Of a stretch of DNA of 64,000 bases, positions 1 through 11,700 are shown in pieces (the stretch's first letter is position 1; each line of letters begins with the position of its first letter). Origin of the DNA: Syngnathus acus (lineage: Eukaryota; Chordata; Actinopteri; Syngnathiformes; Syngnathidae); assembly GCF_901709675.1 (NCBI RefSeq), contig NC_051102.1, forward strand, positions 6,297,412-6,361,411. The letters run 5' to 3'. Under the pieces are notes generated by a model, which saw nothing but the letters and a program-made list of their open reading frames with translations, made no database searches and was not told where the DNA came from. The position numbers were made by a program, and so were the translations under genes.

Positions 1-1842
1 AATGTGTTGATTCTCACCCTGATTTGATGGTTGCCATAATGATGCTTGTACCCACTTCGCTGGACTTTCGCAAGAACTAAATGTGCAGCACGAGACTGGC
101 TGGCCTCGTCCATGTGAAAGTTGTTGCCTGGACCTCGTGTTGTCTGCGGCTTACCGAGAACACGCCTGACGGGTACACTGGAGAGGATACACAAGATTAA
201 ATCAATGAAAATGACAAGGATTTATGGCATCATTGTGTAAGTTGATCATGCTCAGATCGAACTGACACCACCACAGAGAGATTAATTCATTTAGTTGTGG
301 TTGTAGTTTACATGGGAAACAGAATGAGGAAAAACGATATATTCCCCGCACAGTCAATCAATTTCTTTTTTTCTTCTGTCAATGTATTTTTTATGCAATT
401 TATACATAATATTAGTCCTATAATCATTACTTTTGCCATCACCATTACGGTGGAAGGTTTCCCGCCGTAGCAGTGCAATGACAGGTGAGTGAAGACAAAC
501 TCGTTCACGCCCACACAACGTTCATCAAGTCAAAGCATAGCAATGGCTGCGCACACGCGAAGGGGTTTTGTGTTGCTAAGACGACAAAACCACCAACATG
601 TTCCATGTTCTTTTACGTATAACAGTGTTTATGAACATTTAATCCCAGTGTTGTTCTAGATCAGAAAAAAAGCACACGTTAATTAAGTTATATACACGCC
701 AGATAATGAGGACCCATATTTCACAAAGGTAGTTAGTACGAATTTCAATTCTGTGCCTAACGACAAATATCTTAGTATATTCGTATTTTAAAGACATTGC
801 GACTTGATTAATGTTTTGGAGCCAAGGAACCGACGTAGCTCAAGTCAAGCGTGTGACTGTAAACAATGAAACTTGGCTAGCTAATCTTGCTAGCAGGGAC
901 GGGAGACCACCCGGAGTACCGTACGACTAAACATTTGGCAAAAGTAACGTTAATGTGCATCGTAAAGATTCAATAAAGGATTTGGTTATCTCCAACATTG
1001 GAGTTGGGAAAATAACAATTTGTTGAGTTTGCAAGACGCATGCACGTACTCATACTCATTTCCTGCTGAGCAAACTTTCAATGAAAAAAAAAAAACCCGA
1101 CTCCTTGTAGCGCAAAAACGTCCAAATCCTACCTTTTACGTTCCATACTTTCAAGCGTCCACGTTCCGTGTGGAGTCGAAGTCGGCTATTGGAAAGTAGC
1201 AAATGTCAACGAGCAGCTATGTGTCGTGAATTTGCATCAGAGATTTGTTTATCGATCACCATTCCTCAGTCAGGACCTTTCCACGCCGAGATCAGTCCGC
1301 CCACCACGTCACCCCCCTCGATTGTACTGTAATCCATCCGCGGCACTCGCTTCACTTAAACTAGTGCGGAAGTGACGATGTGATAGTGGAAGGCACAGGT
1401 GGCCAAACTGGGGTCCGGGGGACTAACCCTAGCTTTAGGGTCCGCATACATTGTTGTGCTTTTAAAAAAAAAAGTCCATGTATAATACATCAGTGGTTTG
1501 CAAATGTTCAGTTAAAATTATATGTAGATGACAGTAAAATTTGGACTTGAATAGATGTTTGAATCTAAACATTTAATGATTAACTCATTAATTGGTGCAA
1601 AGTATATGAAAGGTTCCTTGAAGAAAATGGACCCAAACAGTTTTTGGTAGAAAAGACAAGTGAAGTTAAACAGTCAAAAATAACTTTAAACACCTATTAT
1701 AAAAAGAAAGGTATGACTAAAACATCACAAACAATTAATGATGATGCAGTAAAGATTTGAGACGGAAACACGATCTACGTATATTAAATATTAGTTTGAA
1801 TTTGACTGACAATAGTCATTGAGCACAAGATATTTCACATTA
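1..1842. other. Non-coding left flank
   Basis: No reading frame here looks like a gene. The stretch is AT-rich, with one more GC- and CpG-rich part around 1140-1380 that resembles a promoter (listed separately). A sequence starting near 1398 (GGCCAAACTGGGGTCCG) resembles the end of a degraded hAT-type repeat, but no second end was found. Confidence 0.5.
1300..1380. promoter_or_regulatory. Promoter-like segment with CRE-like and ETS motifs
   Basis: A CRE-like CACGTCAC lies at 1305-1312 and a combined ETS/CRE-like motif GCGGAAGTGACG at 1366-1377. Such pairs are typical of housekeeping CpG promoters. No transcript start can be read, so the gene served is unknown; one running off the left edge is possible. 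Confidence 0.3.
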
Positions 1843-2135
1843 ATTTTATTTCTTCCTCTTTCAGAAGAGTTTGCTTGGAGGGAAGCTCAACATTTGATGA
1901 TGAAAATGAATAGCTGACTGCAGAAGTATATGTAAAAAAATAAAGTTCATTTTGATTTCACTCAAGAGTTTCAGGTTGAGGTGTATCTGCTCCACTCCAA
2001 ATGCGTCACAGACGATGATGGTGATGAAGATATTTTGGAGCACCATGATCAGGAGTAAAGGTTGTTATATCCTGCATTGCAAAACAGCGGCTGGAGCAGT
2101 CCTTGTTCATAATTTCAGTTCAATCCATCAACAAA
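1843..2135 (-). other. uqcr11: Probable uqcr11 3' UTR exon
   Basis: The donor after the stop codon pairs best with an acceptor at 2137-2136 that follows a strong pyrimidine tract on the minus strand (TTGTTGTTTCTTTCCTGACAG, read from about 2156 to 2136). A minus-strand AATAAA at 1848-1843 would end the transcript. This is inference from signals only. Confidence 0.4.
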
Positions 2136-2292
2136 CTGTCAGGAAAGAAACAACAAGATCACAACGTGCATGCTAAAATAGGATTCCTAAAAGGTTGCTA
2201 AAGTTTTTACTTGTCACTTTTTCTTGTCACCAAGAAACTTTAAACATATTAGGTAATTAAATGTACAATTTTCCTTGCTCACCTGATTGCCA

Positions 2293-2413
2293 CTATTCAT
2301 CATTCTTGAACTTGCCGTTGACGTAGGGAACATAATCCAAAATGACTCGCCATTCTGTCATGTGTACCATAGCTACGCCACCCACTGTGCCCCAAACAGC
2401 CAGTGTTGGTATC
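2293..2413 (-). CDS. uqcr11: uqcr11 coding exon 2
   Basis: The acceptor AG is at 2415-2414. The exon encodes the membrane helix and the C-terminus ending KFKNDE, then TAG. The exon continues as UTR to 2283, where a GTGAGC donor starts. Confidence 0.92.
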
Positions 2414-2898
2414 CTGCGAAGGAAACATTGAACTCGTTTACCATGAAATACCTGAGGCTGTGATTACACTACAGTATATGACTAAAATTCAATTGTGGGC
2501 TCGGCTATCCTTGATAAGGGTTTCCCAACAAATGTCACAAAATTGAAAAAGAACAACCCAATAACCGTATCACACTTAATGGATGAGATATCAATGGGAA
2601 ATAAACCAAGGAAGTAAACCATCATGCGCCAAAACAGAGTTTCACCTTATCTCTACCTTTACATGACAACATGATAATAACAAACTTGAAATGTGCCTCA
2701 TTATCATTTCAAATAAAATGTCAATGTTGTTTTATTGACATGACCCCAGCTAGGCTAAATGCTAACTGCTAGCTGTAGACTTAGGGCGCTTCCGTTCGTG
2801 AAACGCCCCCACTCCTCTTATTAAAACAAAAAATGAACAGAAGCTTACCACAACTTAGCCATGGACATATATTTCTGTCCGACCACTTTACTCAACAT
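2293..2898 (-). CDS. uqcr11: Cytochrome b-c1 complex subunit 10 (UQCR11/QCR10)
   Basis: Small accessory subunit of mitochondrial respiratory complex III in the inner membrane. The coding sequence is two exons, 2849-2898 (50 bp) and 2293-2413 (121 bp), giving 56 residues, the same length as human UQCR11. Exon 1 encodes MLSKVVGQKYMSMAKL and splits a Trp codon at a GTAAGC donor; exon 2 follows a CGCAG acceptor. Diagnostic parts are a single membrane helix (about residues 20-36) and the C-terminal run DYVPYVNGKFKNDE, close to the human DWVPYINGKFKKDN. The stop is at 2293-2295. A GTGAGC donor follows the stop at 2282-2281, so the message has an intron in its 3' UTR. The gene lies just downstream of tcf3 on the same strand, as in human. 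It is far too short and split to be seen as a normal ORF. Confidence 0.93.
2849..2898 (-). CDS. uqcr11: uqcr11 coding exon 1
   Basis: The ATG is at 2898-2896. Sixteen codons plus two bases precede the GTAAGC donor at 2848-2847, and the split codon TG|G encodes Trp17, the Trp that human UQCR11 has at the same place. Confidence 0.9.
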
Positions 2899-3010
2899 TG
2901 TTCTTGTGTGACCTCCTCCTCGTCCTCACACGGAACGTGCAACCAGCAGGGTACTTCCGCCACAATTCTAACTACGTATAAAGGCGACTTCTGCCCTCTA
3001 GCGGACACAA
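2899..3010 (-). promoter_or_regulatory. uqcr11 promoter with ETS site
   Basis: Minus-strand GCGGAAGT (2960-2953) matches the ETS/GABP (NRF-2) site common in promoters of nuclear respiratory genes. It lies about 55 bp upstream of the uqcr11 start codon. A CTCF-like CTGCCCTCTAGCGG is at 2991-3004, between this promoter and the tcf3 3' end. Confidence 0.45.
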
Positions 3011-3131
3011 GGCGTTATGGCCAGCTTTTATTTAATATGGTAAGAACATTTTAAATATTTGAACAGGGATGTGCAGAGTGAAATAGGTTTAAGACAATGA
3101 GACAGCGATCTCTGATATTAAAAATGGCACA

Positions 3132-5666
3132 TTTATTACTACATTACTGTTATATACACAACAGTTCTCAATATCTACTTTATATATAAAAATAGGAAAC
3201 TGGAGGCACTTTGAGGACAAAGCCTACATAGATATTGCCCTCAAATATTTATGAAGACAGAAAGAGCTGTGGCAAGTCATTTGTTGCGGTTGACAAGTCT
3301 TCTAATTAAGAATATTGTGTTTTCATACCTGCACACTGTAGAAAATTCCTTTACATAAACACAAGTCCTTTTTTTTTTTTTTTTGCATTACTAGAACAAT
3401 TCTTTTTAGATGAAAATAAACTCACGGGTTATTCCATAGGCATAGGGCATAATCTTCAAATGACACAAAGGTAATCCAAATAGTTTTCCAGCTGATACAT
3501 CATACAGCTGTACATACATTTACATGGCAGTCAAGGACAAGCTCATATTCAAAATATAGTCAATCCACAAATAAAAGGTCTAAGTAGGATTCAGTGTCAA
3601 AGCTGTCGCATCAATAAATTCTTGTTGATGATCTTGAATGCAACATTTCACCATCATCTATGCATGTAACAGAAGTATTCAGGCACTGGTTAGTAACTTT
3701 CATCCACACTCCCAAAGTCAAAAAAATGACTAAGGCCACCCTTTTATGCATTTGTTTTGATGAATTCTATCACCTGTATAATGAAGCTAAATAACGTTGT
3801 AAATTGATTGTGGCTCCAACTCAAATGAATCATATTAATAATCTACACAAGTAGAGACTGACAACATATTGCTCCACTTTAAACTGAACTGGCATAAACA
3901 AAGGAATCCAAATAAAAAGTCAGGTTTGCACAGAAATAACAAAAAAATATGTATATATAATAATTATCACAACATGTGACAATATAGCCAGAATTTGTCA
4001 TTTCTAACATTTCCAAGCATCTGGCACAACACAAAAACACCTCACTTTGTTCCCGCAATCTAAAAAAAAAAAAGTCTCCAATTTAAACAATGTAAACAAA
4101 GAGCATTAAAAAAAACCACACACACACACACACACTAAATTTTAACTATCTTACAATGAAACGAAAAAAACGAACAATTCTACAAAAGGAAGCTCATTAC
4201 AAAGAGGCTTTGCAGGTGATCAAAATGGGAGGGGTGTTTCCCATGATAAAGAAACCAAGTCAATAAATGGCAATTGAGTAAATTAATAGTGAGGAAGGTA
4301 GCTTTACAACTCGCCATCCCTTTTAATACTCTTTTTTTCCCCAACACAACCTTTGCGAGATGAGCTTGTCATTGTCATCCATAACATGTGACCCGATTGG
4401 TCCAATCACAGAGGACAGCCGGAAACTTCCACAACTGGCAATAAAATGGTCCCTATGTAACCATTTGTCATCTGCTCTATATGCTCAAATGTAAAAAAAG
4501 AAAGAAAAATATTTGCAAAAATCATTCTGGTGTGATGGCTATTTAAGAGAGAATAATAACAAATGGAAAACATATTGCAGGGTCACTCTGCTTAATAAAA
4601 AAAAAAAAAAAAAAGTCCTCTTGTGACTAGGCCGTGCAGGATGGCTGCTAACACCTGGTCTAAGTGGCAACTCGTGTGGGGCAAACTGATATCTGGAAGG
4701 TCTATTAGTCTGGAAGCCCCTCATAGAAACTGGTTGACTGTATCTGGAGATGAGTCTTTCCTCAGTGGTGCTGCTACCTCGGGCAGTCGGTCAGTTCAAC
4801 TTTGCGCTTTCCAGGGAGGAACACCACACATGCTGCATGTACACCAGATGGAGTAAGAAATGTTTAAAAAAAAAAAAAAAAAGACAAGAACCAAGTCATG
4901 TCCCCTCTGACTTTTCAGTCAATCTATCTAAGACCTTCTGTTATATTTGGGAATGCCACGTGTTACAACATAATAATACAAATTGTGGCTTTGCTCACAG
5001 AAGGAATTGAGGACTATTTGATCCAAACAGGTTTGTTCCCAACGTGTAAAGCGTTCTTTTTTTTCAGAATGTCTTACAAAAACATGATCATAAGAATGTC
5101 CCCACCTCAGTGTCCTTGAGTCAAATCATGTAAATAGTATGAATACACGGTTGTCTCTCTTTCTTGTTCTATACAAGTGTGCTTGTTATGTTTGTTTGTT
5201 ACTGCCCCCCCTCCCCCCCTTTTGACAGCGATGAGGCCCCCCGTGTGCCTTCCCAAAACCACATGGAAGTGCATTAAGGCCACGTCTTCAAACATCTGTT
5301 AGTCAACAGGAGCTGGAAGAAACACATTTTGATAAATGTTAGGTAAATCTGCATATACAATGTCAAAATAATAATACAGTGGTAGCTGGACTTGCAACAT
5401 TTATGAGAGCGCCAGTCATCGCACGTCAATAAATTCAAGGCAAAGTTAATATGACGCAGTCTTGAACATTTGCAACAAGGTAGGAGAGTTTGGCTGTCTA
5501 CAATTAGCGAAATTAATATCTGAGACGGCGGCGCACTGGTTAGCATGTCCGCCTGAATGTTCTTCTCGGGTATCACAGCATCAAAAGTTGATGCCTAGTT
5601 GGATGGCTTGCAAGTCAAGGCACCACTGTAACCGCACCGCTGAAAGCTTGAAAGCAAACCTCGGAA
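3132..5666 (-). other. tcf3: tcf3 3' UTR
   Basis: From the tcf3 stop to a minus-strand AATAAA at 3137-3132 there is about 2.5 kb of AT-rich sequence without credible ORFs. Its poly(A) signal ends just before the uqcr11 promoter. A short stretch at about 5525-5590 (CACTGGTTAGCATGTCCGCC) resembles the tRNA-like start of a fish SINE, but it is too degraded to be sure. The exact poly(A) site is inferred. Confidence 0.5.
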
Positions 5667-5797
5667 TTACATATGGCTTATTGGATTGTGTCCATCACCG
5701 CCGAGCCCTCCTCCCATCTGCATCTGGGGGTCCACGCCCGACACTTTCTCCTCCTCTCTTCTCTTGAGGCAGGCGGCCTTTGGGTTGAGATTACGCT
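5667..5797 (-). CDS. tcf3: tcf3 last coding exon
   Basis: Shared by both isoforms. A split Glu codon (G|AG) is followed by [17 protein letters not shown], the almost invariant C-terminal E-protein segment, and an ending GHNPISHM then TAA at 5669-5667. The acceptor AAAG (AG at 5799-5798) is preceded by a moderate pyrimidine tract. Confidence 0.92.
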
Positions 5798-8700
5798 CTT
5801 TACAAAAGGCACATAAACAACGATTAGGGCAACTTCAATGAGCCATATGTTTGGACTTCACACGAGTGGAGCAGAGGAGAGGAAAGGGGGAGGAAGAAAA
5901 AAATGAGAAGACAGGAAAAGTAGGATGAGAAGAAGCAGATATCGATCCTTCCTCATATATTCTCCCTTTCTCCTCCTTACTGGTCCAGTTAATAGAGGCG
6001 TGAAAAGAGAAAGTGGGTGTTACACAGAGTCTGAACATGACCTTTAAGAGGAAATGCCCCCAGGCTCTCGTAAGAAGAAGCTCGGCTGTCTGTGTGGACA
6101 AGACTAGTGACGTCAGACCGGGTTGGCCGACCTACCTCGCACCTGCTTCTCCAGGCCCAGTATGACCTGGACGGCCTGCTGCAAGATGACAAGCTTGGTC
6201 TGGGCCTTGTCGCTCTGCAGGTGAACCTGACACATCCTGCCCAGCTCTCTGAAGGCTTCGTTTATGTCGCACACTCGCACCCGCTCCCTAGCGTTGTTAG
6301 CTAGGCGCCGCTCGCGCTCCCTCTGCTCCTTCTCTTCGGCCGTCAGGTTCTCATCGGTCACTGGGATAACGCTGCAGCCAGGAGGAGAGCGATTGGCGTG
6401 GCTGGTTAGCAAAGCCAAATCACAACCTGGCTAAGCCTACGCTCACATTCTTAAGTGGAGTGCTTCTCCATTCTAAATGCTCAAAGTTCCTCCCTGCAGG
6501 TGAGATGAAGAAACAGCCCAGTGGAGTGGGCCGGGCCAGAGGGCAGGCGGATGTGTCTTTTTTCTTCTATGCTTTTTTTTTTTTGGGAGGCCATGTCCTA
6601 ATAAACACCGTACTCCACAAACTAATGTAATTGTGTAGGGTCACTGAGGTCCAGGATGGAAGTTGAGGGGATCTTACAACTTTCCAGCAGAGGGACAGAA
6701 GATATGAGGAGGGTGTGAGAAGTAAAGCTCTCTACCCACTACAGCACATCAGAGAAGAGTGACGGCATTGTGATAAATACATCACAAGTCAATGTATTTA
6801 TCGGAAAGAGGTCAAGAATAGCTCAAGGTTGCCATCTGTAAAAATAAGCCGAGACGTGGATGGAGGATGAAACATCAAACGCAAAGCAGCGTAATGAGCG
6901 TGGTTATGTTGCAAGGACATGCGGCACTTTGAGGTTGAGGCGGGTTAAGACACGTGAAAACACGCAACGCATGTCGAGCTTGTGTGTAACAGCAAAAGCC
7001 ACAATGGCGGTGGGAAAAAAGCCAAAGTAACAAACAGGTTAATAAACTGGTAAGGTGAGGGGAAGCACACAGACATGGGGAAAAAGAAGCACAAAGGATA
7101 TAAAAGTAAGACAAAGGCAACACACATACACACATACACACGCATCCAGCATGTGCTACCACAGGAGAACCAAAACCAGAGAATGGGGGTGTTTTTCAAA
7201 CAGTCACATAGCTTCAAGCCCTTATTCCCTGCCCTCACTTTGGAGGTGACTTCAAGGATGGACTGAATGGTGTAGAAAGCTTAAATGTTCCCGGATGTAA
7301 TTGACCAAATGAACAAACAACATCATTGATTCTAACCAAATGGGCCAAACAGGAGCATGAAGCCATGTGATAGTTTAGTTTGTCAAGAAGACCTTCCCCT
7401 CCTCCTCCTCCTCCTCTTCGTCCTTCCTTTCTCCCTGGACACCCACTGACCTCGGACTTGCTGCTCCAGGTTGAGTATAACGTTAACGGCCTGCTGGAGC
7501 ACGTTCAATTTAGTCTGCGGTTTCTCATAGTTCAGATGGAGCTGACACATGCGGCCCAGCTCCTTAAAGGCCTCATTGATGTCCCGCACGCGGAGCCGCT
7601 CGCGGGCATTGTTTGCCATCCTCCGCACTTTCTCCCGCCCAGCTTTAATCTCCACTGGTAGATCTTCGTCATCCTCATCCATCAGACTAGCCAATGGCAG
7701 ATGAGGGGGGGAAGGAAACAACATTGTGGGCACAGTTCAGGTAAGCATCAATTTTCTTAGCTAGATGTAATGTAGCTTTCTGACAATCATTAACATTGAT
7801 CTGAGAAGTTTTAGATAACGCTACGCTAAAAAGTGCTAATGTCATACGAGAAAAAAAGAATGCACCTTGTTTGTAGAGCTTGCAGCTCTTTGTTCTCATC
7901 CTCTGACTTGTCAGTCACAGAGCAGTTTTCATCCTCATCCTTGGACTCTCGTTTGACGTCACTGGAGCGATTCAGGCTGCTCACTAGACCTGCAAACAAA
8001 ACGGGACAAAAATGTGACTCGCTGAATCTCTGTGACAAGCAGGAGAAAAGAGAGAAAGACCCACTGTTGAAACCTTCAGGCTGAGAGCCTTGGAGAGCTG
8101 ATGGGGAACTGTGGTGCCCAAGTCCTCCACTAGAGGGCAGGCCAGCAGAGTCTTCGTGGTGGTTGGAGACCTTCAAGTCAATCATGAAGTAAGAATGTTG
8201 ATCATGTTTCAAGAGCAAAACATTCTGCAGGATTGTACATGTGTGACAATGACAATAAAGATCTATTCTATTCTATTCTATTTATGAATCTCACCATTCC
8301 AGGCAGGCGACTGGACAAGCCGAGTGCTACGTTACTAAAAGCTGAAGATAATCCCAAACCGGAGGTCAGCAGATTCTGCATCTCAGCCAGTCCTGGTCCC
8401 CCTTGTCCACTGGCGTGTCGCTGAAGAACATGAATGGCTTCGTCCAGGCGGTCCTCCAGTTTATTAGACTGCAGCCAAGCAAATTACAAAGCGTAATGAC
8501 ATCATCGACATGTATGGCTGACAAAACCTTGGGAAGCCATTGAAAGGCTCACCATGCTCTGAAGTCCACCATGAAAGTTAGGCGAAGGTGTAGCTTGTCC
8601 AGATGACCTTGTCCACTGGGAAGCTGAGCCTGTGGAGGAATCTAAATGGTTTACTCACGTAAAAATACTTGTTTGTCTCCACCAAGCAGGTCAGCTGTGG

Positions 8701-11700
8701 ATAATTACTTTATGAACTCATTTGCTCTAAACAATAGAAAGGTAAAGTAAATATGTATTCTGTAAATAATTCCGTTCAAGTCTTCATTTTCTACTGACAT
8801 TCTCTTTCAACTTGTGCCACTCACAGTATTTGATGTGTGATGATGTCACTCCAGAACAAATTGTAAAGACAAATAGGGAAGTGACCTCTCCCTCTTTTTA
8901 TTTGGACTGTACTTTCCCTTCCTCTCTCATATGTTATATTTGGAGGGTGAGCGGGTCTGGGAGATCATTTGAAGGTTAAGTTCTTATGTCGTGTTGCATT
9001 TGCACAGAAGTAGCACCACTGTCTGCACTACTGAAAATTCCAGAAATTACATTTTTAATGGTACATTCAACCATCACGAGGCTATAAATCCCATGATGAC
9101 TGCAGTCTTTCATAGAAGTAGTTTAGAGTTAAATCAGGAGGTGATGACTGACCTGAAACAGCCTGAGGAGAGCCGGACGGAGTGGACGGGGACGAAGAGT
9201 AGCCATTACTGTTTGGGTCTGAAGGATAGATCTGTACACAAACATTTTGCGTTTCGGTATGATCAAATAAAACCCAGATGCTCAATTATCATTAAAGGTT
9301 CTGAGGAATGTGCGAGAAAATGTTCACATGGATTTGCGTCTGCACAACTTACAGAAGCCAGCGCCTTCCCAATTTCATCACCGGAACTCCCAGGTACTGA
9401 TCCCCGATTGGCTTGACAGGAAGGGGGAAAAAATGTTTCTGATTAAAATGTGCTCTGAGCGCCAAGTCTGTGATCAAATGCTCTCATACGGACACTGTTC
9501 ATGAAGGTCTGTTTTAAGAGTTTACACATAATAGTACCGGCAGTAGGAGGTGTCTGACTGGGAAGTCCGTAGCTGTTTGAGCCAGAGTGGAAGCCAGCCG
9601 GGTGGTTGCCGTTGACCTCGCTGCCATGCAGGGGGTAGTTTTGGGGCGAGAGGGGAAGCGGTTGCCGTTTCTGGGACGCCAAAGAGACCAAAGGATTTCA
9701 ACAGATCAAGCAGACAAATGTCCCAAAAACAACTCGTAACTATTAAGGCTCACCAGTCTGTCTTGGGGGTTGATGGCAGTAAAGGGACCATGCTGGCTCA
9801 GATGGGTGGAGTTACCCAGCATGGAAGGATAACCAGGTTGAACCATCGACCCAGCAGAACCCCATGGATCGGAAGGCGGGTGGAGGCCTTCTGTCAGGGT
9901 TGCATGAAGAGACAGAGAAGGGAGCCGCGGTGGGGGGTGGGTGGGTCCAAGAAGGGTGAGGGACATCCAGCCACAGGAGATGAAAAGACAATAAAAGGCA
10001 CATATGAGACATGTCACATTAGTTTGATGATTTCATCCAACCGTGCTCATGATGAAATGCTAAAAAGATGGGGCATTTTTAAACTACAGTATGTAGGTCA
10101 GCAAACATTTTTGCAACACAAGCATTTTTTATTTTACTCAATCTCAACGGACAAATAGAGGTTGTTGTGCCAACTGGCGATTGAACTCACCTTGCATGTA
10201 GAACGGTGGTGTGTAGATGCTTCCTGCTTTCGAAGCAGAGTAGCCAGCATTGTCCCTGTTAAAATCCTCGCCCGAGGCACAAACCTGAAAACAAACAAAA
10301 AACCCGCACTTCAAATGCTCGATTTCATGACTAGACATAATAGACACCAAATACATTATAATAGTCTTATCCTGCCTGTGACTCATTTCGACTCTTTTCA
10401 GTATCAGGCTGTTCAACAGAACCAGTCTGAGAATGCCTTTGAATCCTCAACACACATAAGCAAAAGAGCACAGGACAGGAGTTGCAGTTGGACGTGAAAC
10501 GGATCCACAAGAACCAAGTTACCGACAGCTTTCTTAAGCAAAACGACTGTTGACGCAAGTCAAACTCGACTGCAACCGCACTGGAGTTTTCGGCTGTAAT
10601 TTGATTAAGCAGAAAGAAAAAGGAGAGGAAAAGGAGGCTAGTGGAGAAGAGGGAAGGAGAGACGCACTCCTAATTACTGAACCATCTGTCGAATCCTGGA
10701 TGGCGGCCAACTCCACTGGCAGCTGGGATGGAGGGGTGGGGGAGGGAGAGAGAGAGAGAGAGAAAGGGGAGAGCTGTTGTTCGCGGAGGCGAGTGGGTGG
10801 GTGAGTGGGAGGGAGGGGCTGCGGGGTTTGAGGCGATGGCGGGGTGGGGAGGAAGAAACGGAGAAGGGGAGGGAGGAAATCGGCCGATCAGAAAGCGAGA
10901 CTAGGAGGGGGGAAATGAGTTATGAATTTCCCTCCATGAGCTACACAAATGTGCCTGGCAGAAGGGAGGAAATGTGGTCACAAAGTAGAAGGGCCCAAAA
11001 AGTATGACGCTATAAATACACTACAAATGGAGCGAGTGGTTCAATGAGTGGCTTTTTCCCCCACGTTTCTCTCTTTAAATGACTGGTGCAGATACGCAGC
11101 TGCGCAAGCTGAATATACAGCATTGCTGCAGTTGGACAGTTTTGCAAGCCACAAAGAGGACCGAGATGCCAAATAGAACATGAAAAAAGAACTCTGAGAA
11201 AACGCAGTACCGCCGACCGGGTGGGATGCGATGCTGAATGTTAGCACTTACCGAAGAGGGCAGGCCAGGGGGCACTTTCCGGATCTTTTTTGGCTGAGCT
11301 TCTGATGGAAAGGAGAAAAAAACAAAGGAGGGTCAAACAGCACAAAACGTTCACATATGAACGACACTGATTATACAGTCCCGCATTCGTAGTCTTACAC
11401 AGCATTTGCGATTTTGGGTACTTTCAAAATAAAACTTGTAGCAATACGTTTGTTGCATCTGTGATTTTCTTGGTTGATATTCATTTGATCAATGTCGGTT
11501 AGCATGTTCATCTCTTCCACTGATTGTCACCTAGTTAAGGTATATTCTTATCTAATGTGAACAATCAACCACAGCACCCGCTTGACGAAAGGAAAGTGAC
11601 AACTTCCTGGTACTTTAAAAACTTCAAGAGGAGAAGTGATTACAGACAGACACTTCAATTGAGATTAGAATAGGGAAAGGCTTTCTGATCTGATGGAAAT

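Noticed and set aside
5525-5590. Possible tRNA or SINE head in the tcf3 3' UTR
   Set aside because: The A-box-like stretch resembles a fish tRNA-derived SINE, but no B box or tail was found and no tRNA fold is evident, so it is only noted and not called.
9718-10158. 146-residue plus-strand frame within tcf3
   Set aside because: It runs antisense over a tcf3 exon (9890-9754) and intron; the minus-strand exon has correct splice sites and E-protein similarity.
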